This document shows, piece after piece, positions 60,368-64,000 of a stretch of 64,000 nt of DNA (the stretch's first letter is position 1; each line of letters opens with the position of its first letter). The translations under genes and the position numbers were made by a program. This DNA comes from Auanema rhodensis. Lineage: Eukaryota > Nematoda > Chromadorea > Rhabditida > Rhabditidae. Under the pieces are notes generated by a model, which was given only the letters and a program-made list of their open reading frames with translations, searched no databases and was not told where the DNA came from. The stretch covers positions 18,753,688-18,817,687 of the forward strand of contig OZ059895.1 in assembly GCA_964057225.1 (NCBI GenBank), read 5' to 3'.

Positions 60368-62726
60368 GGGAAGTCATAAAAACAAGAAATGAACAGATTC
60401 TTGAACTAATTATTGTTTCCAGGAGCGTTTTTAATACCATATTTGGTTATGTTACTCATTGGTGGATTGCCAATGTTCTATATGGAATTGGCTTTAGGCC
60501 AATATCATCGTTCAGGTTGTGTAAGTATTTGGAGGAAAATATGTCCTATGTTCAAAGGTTTGATAAATACTTCTGTTATCAATGGGAATTTCTCCTTTTC
60601 TATAGGAATAGGATATGGTATCTGCTTTATCTGTACGTTCATCGCATGCTTCTATAATGCGATTATAGCTCAAGCTGTATATTTCACATTCAGCTCATTA
60701 GCTGTAAGTATTTCAAGAATTAAATTATTTATTAACTAAACTATTATGAAAAACTTCAAACTTTAGCTTGAAGTACCATGGAAAACATGCAACAATTCAT
60801 GGAATAGTCCAGAATGCTCCAGTGACTTAACAGTAACAATTAACAAAAATGGGACAAAACTTCGCACACCAAGTGAAGAATTTTATAAGTAACCAGATAA
60901 TAGTATTTTGAATAAAACAAGTTCATTAATTCTTAGTAACCGTGTGCTTGAATTACAAAATTCTGGTGGATTTGACGATCTTGGTGGAGTTAAGTTTTCT
61001 ATGGCAGCTTGTCTAGCTCTTGTATTTGTCATGGTCTATTTTACTTTATGGAAAGGGCCTAAAAGCTCTGGAAAGGTAAAATATTCAACTATGCTTAAGT
61101 AAACTATATTCTTATACTATGCTTTAGACTGTTTGGGTAACTGCTACTGCTCCATACGTTGTACTAACTATCCTTTTGATTCGCGGAATTACATTGCCTG
61201 GGGCATCAAAAGGAATTTATTATTACTTAACACCAAATTTTGATAAACTATATGAACCACAAGTAATATTAATATTATATATTTATTATATTTATATATA
61301 ATATAATAGGTTTGGTCTGCAGCAGCTACACAGATTTTCTTCTCACTTGGTCCTGGTTTCGGAGTATTACTTGCTCTTAGCAGCTATAATGATTTCCATA
61401 ATAACTGCTACAGGTAACAATTTTCTAAGTTTTCTTAGATGTTTTCTAAAACAAAACTTTTCTCTAAATACTTGAGTTTATTATTAATTTCATTAGAATT
61501 AATTTATAGGGATGCTATTGTAACGACGTCTATCAACTGTTTGACATCTTTCTTCTCCGGATTTGTCATATTTTCAACTCTTGGTTACATGTCTGTATTA
61601 ACAAACAAGGAAATTGATGAGGTTTTAAATTTATTTATTCGTATATTTATTAGTTTTTAATGCTCTAGGTTATTGGAGATCATGATGCTTCATTGATCTT
61701 TATTGTCTATCCACAAGCATTGGCTACCATGGATTACAGTAGTGCCTGGTCATTCATCTTCTTTGTAATGCTTATTACACTGGGAATTGACAGCACTGTA
61801 TGTTTATTTATCAGAAATCAAAAAACTTAAATTGAATTTTCAGTTTGCTGGTATAGAAGCTCTCATAACTGGCTTGTGTGATGAATCCAGATTTTTATCA
61901 AAAAATCGAAAGAGTTTTGTAGCAGTTGTATGTATATTATATTTCTTTGGAAGTTTGCCAGCTATTAGTTATGTAAGTTTAAACTGAATTTCCTTTCTTT
62001 TTGAGTTTTTATTCTTATTTTACAGGGTGGATCATACGTTATTCCGTTCTTAGATGAATATGGAGTTTCTTTATCTGTTCTTTTCATGGTTACTTGTGAA
62101 ATGATTGCTGTCTGTTGGTTTTATGGAGTTGATCGATTCTGTATGGATATCAAGTATCAGAATTAATATAAAGTACTTTTCATGAGATTTGAAACACTTG
62201 TAGATCTATGCTTGGTTCATACCCTGGATTGTATTGGAGAGTTTGCTGGACTTTGAGCCCCATATTCATTATGGTTTGTGTCAAATTTGAAGCTCATCCT
62301 TCATAGATTTTTTCAATCTGCAAATCGTGATGTTTCAGGCTATCCTTCTGATCACAATATGGCAAGCATCATTTACACCAATGGAGATAATGGAACGGCA
62401 ATTTCCTGGGTGGAGTGTATTTCTTGGATGGTAATTCACAATTTTCATCTTTCTTTCTTTTTTCAAACTTCAACTGTTCAGGTTTTTCCGTTTACTTTCG
62501 ATATGCAGTGTTCCTATTGTTGGATTATGCATCTTCTTCAGAACCAAAGGGTCATTTCTTGAGGTATAAGCTGAATCTATTCTTCGATTCAAGGTTTTCA
62601 AAATTTCAGCGTCTTCGAACTATTTCTCGACCGTATCCAAACCATCAACTTTCCATGACAACAGATGCTCAACAGATCATTGACAGCACTCTGCTTGATC
62701 CTGTTAATACTTTAACTCAAGTTTAA
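59686..62726 (+). CDS. mod-5: Sodium-dependent serotonin transporter (SLC6)
   Basis: Seventeen exons with consistent phases encode 652 residues, close to other SERTs. It takes serotonin back up into neurons, driven by Na+ and Cl-. After a cytosolic N-terminus of about 130 residues, TM1 reads [20 protein letters not shown], with the Asp that marks monoamine transporters. TM2 and the next loop read [19 protein letters not shown], and the [14 protein letters not shown] segment is closer to SERT than to DAT. The big extracellular loop has the disulfide pair in [10 protein letters not shown] and N-glycosylation sequons. TM5-6 contain [20 protein letters not shown], and TM8 reads [19 protein letters not shown], again the SERT form (DAT has SAMGGMES). 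The C-terminus ends [11 protein letters not shown]. Intron 3 carries a GA tract. An in-frame extension upstream reaches an acceptor at 59650. A dopamine or other monoamine transporter is the alternative but fits less well. Confidence 0.88.
60296..60368. repeat. (GA)n microsatellite in SERT intron 3
   Basis: About 70 bp of GA with AAA interruptions, between the TM1 exon and the exon encoding TM2. Confidence 0.95.
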
Positions 62727-63549
62727 GATTTTGAAGTCTTTTCGTACATTTTCATTTGTTTACTTATCCACAAATATCGGCATAATATAACTTATAAGCA
62801 AGGAAAAAAGAAAAAGCCTACGAATAATCTCGTAATGATCTCTTCAAAACAAAGAAAAATAATATCTCACTTGATGTACAAATTTAATTTTTTTTTCTGC
62901 TTTTATGTTACATTACTATTTTCCTTTAATTTAAATTATATATATTATATACACATATAGAGTCAGAAAATGATTCACAAAATGCTTGTAGTTTGTATAA
63001 AACGACAAATATTTTTTTATTCGTTCGACTTCGAGCTTTTTTTTTATTTAATTTTTTAATTTCGCATATTTAGAAACTTGTATAAGCTATTAGGAAATAT
63101 TATTTTTGTAATATTTGGCGTTTAGTTTCGTTTTGTGATTAAATATTACAAAAATTGTTTGTTTTCTTTTTTTTATTCTGAAAATGAGTAGGAGGTTAGA
63201 TGTTATCTAGTTTACATCAGACTTTTTGTCTAAAATATATAATTATCTAAACCCAATTCACATAATAATGATCATTTTTTTTCTTTGGAAATTATAAAAC
63301 GAATGAAAACATATGTTTGAAGCTAAACAAAATCATGTATGTTCATCAAGAACATCTGAATCTAATTCTAACCTTAGTAATTGCTTTCACTTGCTTCCCT
63401 TTCTCTATTTATCTCGTTTTTTGTTCGCCCCTCTCTCTCTCTCTCTCTCTCTCCATCTATTCCCCCCTCCCTTTTTTTTTATCTTAATAAGACCTTTAAA
63501 CTGCTTTTCTTTGTTGTATTTTGAGCAAAACGAACAGCCGTTTTTTCAG

Positions 63550-63639
63550 TTCTTCTGTATCCTCGACAGTGTGAGAGATGAAAACATATTCAAGCAGCTG
63601 AAGTCGAAGTGTCATTCCGTCCCCAACATCCAAACATAA
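63550..63639 (+). other. Candidate terminal exon downstream of SERT
   Basis: After an excellent acceptor (GCCGTTTTTTCAG) the frame reads FFCILDSVRDENIFKQLKSK and ends in TAA at 63637-63639. It is GC-richer than its flanks. Phase 0 at its start is compatible with the end of SERT exon 16 (62563), so an alternative SERT C-terminus is possible. It could also be an exon of an unmodelled gene or chance. Confidence 0.25.
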
Positions 63640-63781
63640 TTGTTCACAAACTTAGAGCTCAAGATAGTCCATACACATTTTAATTTTTACTTCTTTTTTT
63701 CTCTTTCTCTTTATTGTAAGTTGAGAAATCATGTTCATAATGTAGCATTATGGTTTAGATATTCTTTTTTTGCTACTTTAG

Positions 63782-63898
63782 ACGGCACATCGTATAAAGT
63801 TTGACGACAGAACAGAGTGGCAAGTAAACAGTCTTCAACTCGCTCTATCTGTATTACTTAAGCTCGGTGGAAATTTTACAGATAATTGCGATATATGA
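63782..63898 (+). other. Second coding-like segment near the window end
   Basis: After GCTACTTTAG the frame reads TAHRIKFDDRTEWQVNSLQL and runs 38 codons to TGA at 63896-63898. No family recognised. It might belong with 63550-63639 through a weak donor near 63618, or be chance. Confidence 0.2.
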
Positions 63899-64000
63899 GA
63901 GAATGTGAGCGCGAAAAAAGAAAAGAACGAAAGACGAAATCTAGATTCTCGTCGGAGAGAGACAACTTATCTTTGAACGAGCTAACACATTTAAAATAAT

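Larger units (their letters stand above)
62727..64000. other. SERT 3' flank, no complete gene seen
   Basis: AT-rich 3' UTR-like sequence, then a CT tract (about 63429-63453). Two short plus-strand segments after strong acceptors look coding (63550-63639 and 63782-63898, listed separately). The last 100 bp show no feature. Confidence 0.5.

Overview
This is nuclear DNA from a nematode. The genes have many exons separated by mostly 40-70 bp introns that start GT and end TTTCAG, TTTTAG or TATAG. Several intron-style acceptors sit directly against start codons, as in nematode trans-splicing. Two same-strand gene clusters have operon-like spacing. The gene content includes a serpentine chemoreceptor of the Sra/Sre type, a CPG4-like cysteine-rich protein and two secreted C-type lectins. 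The genome is AT-rich with abundant GA/CT microsatellites. I cannot assign a genus from sequence alone.

Layout. From 1 to 10.8 kb (+) lies a full-size ABCA transporter whose 5' end is outside the window; a tRNA-Val(AAC) gene and a small terminal-inverted-repeat element sit in its introns. From 11.9 to 13.7 kb (+) is a membrane-anchored retinol/17-beta-hydroxysteroid-type short-chain dehydrogenase. From 17.7 down to 13.8 kb (-) is an NXT1 (mRNA export) - COG3 (Golgi tether) pair that looks like an operon. From 20.4 to 18.5 kb (-) is the chemoreceptor. From 20.4 to 28.3 kb is a gene-poor stretch dominated by purine/pyrimidine tracts. From 28.3 to 31.4 kb (+) is a membrane-anchored CPG4-domain protein. 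From 32.2 to 37.2 kb (+) are two tandem members of a secreted family I do not recognise; a 2.2-kb intron of the second carries, on the opposite strand, a spliced gene with three gag-type zinc knuckles. From 37.5 to 38.9 kb (+) is a C-type lectin. From 44.0 to 39.0 kb (-) is an SR splicing factor - CABLES - DNAJC8 cluster that again looks like an operon. From 45.8 to 44.6 kb (-) is a second C-type lectin. From 46.7 to 48.5 kb (+) is a membrane-anchored glutaredoxin. From 51.6 to 48.7 kb (-) is SEC63. From 52.4 to 53.8 kb (+) is a TLCD1/2 (FLD-1-like) membrane protein. From 53.8 to 59.7 kb is a second gene-poor stretch. From 59.7 to 62.7 kb (+) is a serotonin-type SLC6 transporter (MOD-5/SERT).

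How they fit together. Most genes are conserved housekeeping functions (Golgi tethering, mRNA export, ER translocation, splicing) mixed with nematode-specific surface, sensory and secreted proteins. The most unusual element is the nested antisense gene with gag-like zinc knuckles, because it has a proper intron and an intact reading frame across it. Several short coding-looking segments with internal stops or frame changes in the gene-poor stretches may be decayed genes, unmodelled exons or chance open frames; they are listed with low confidence.
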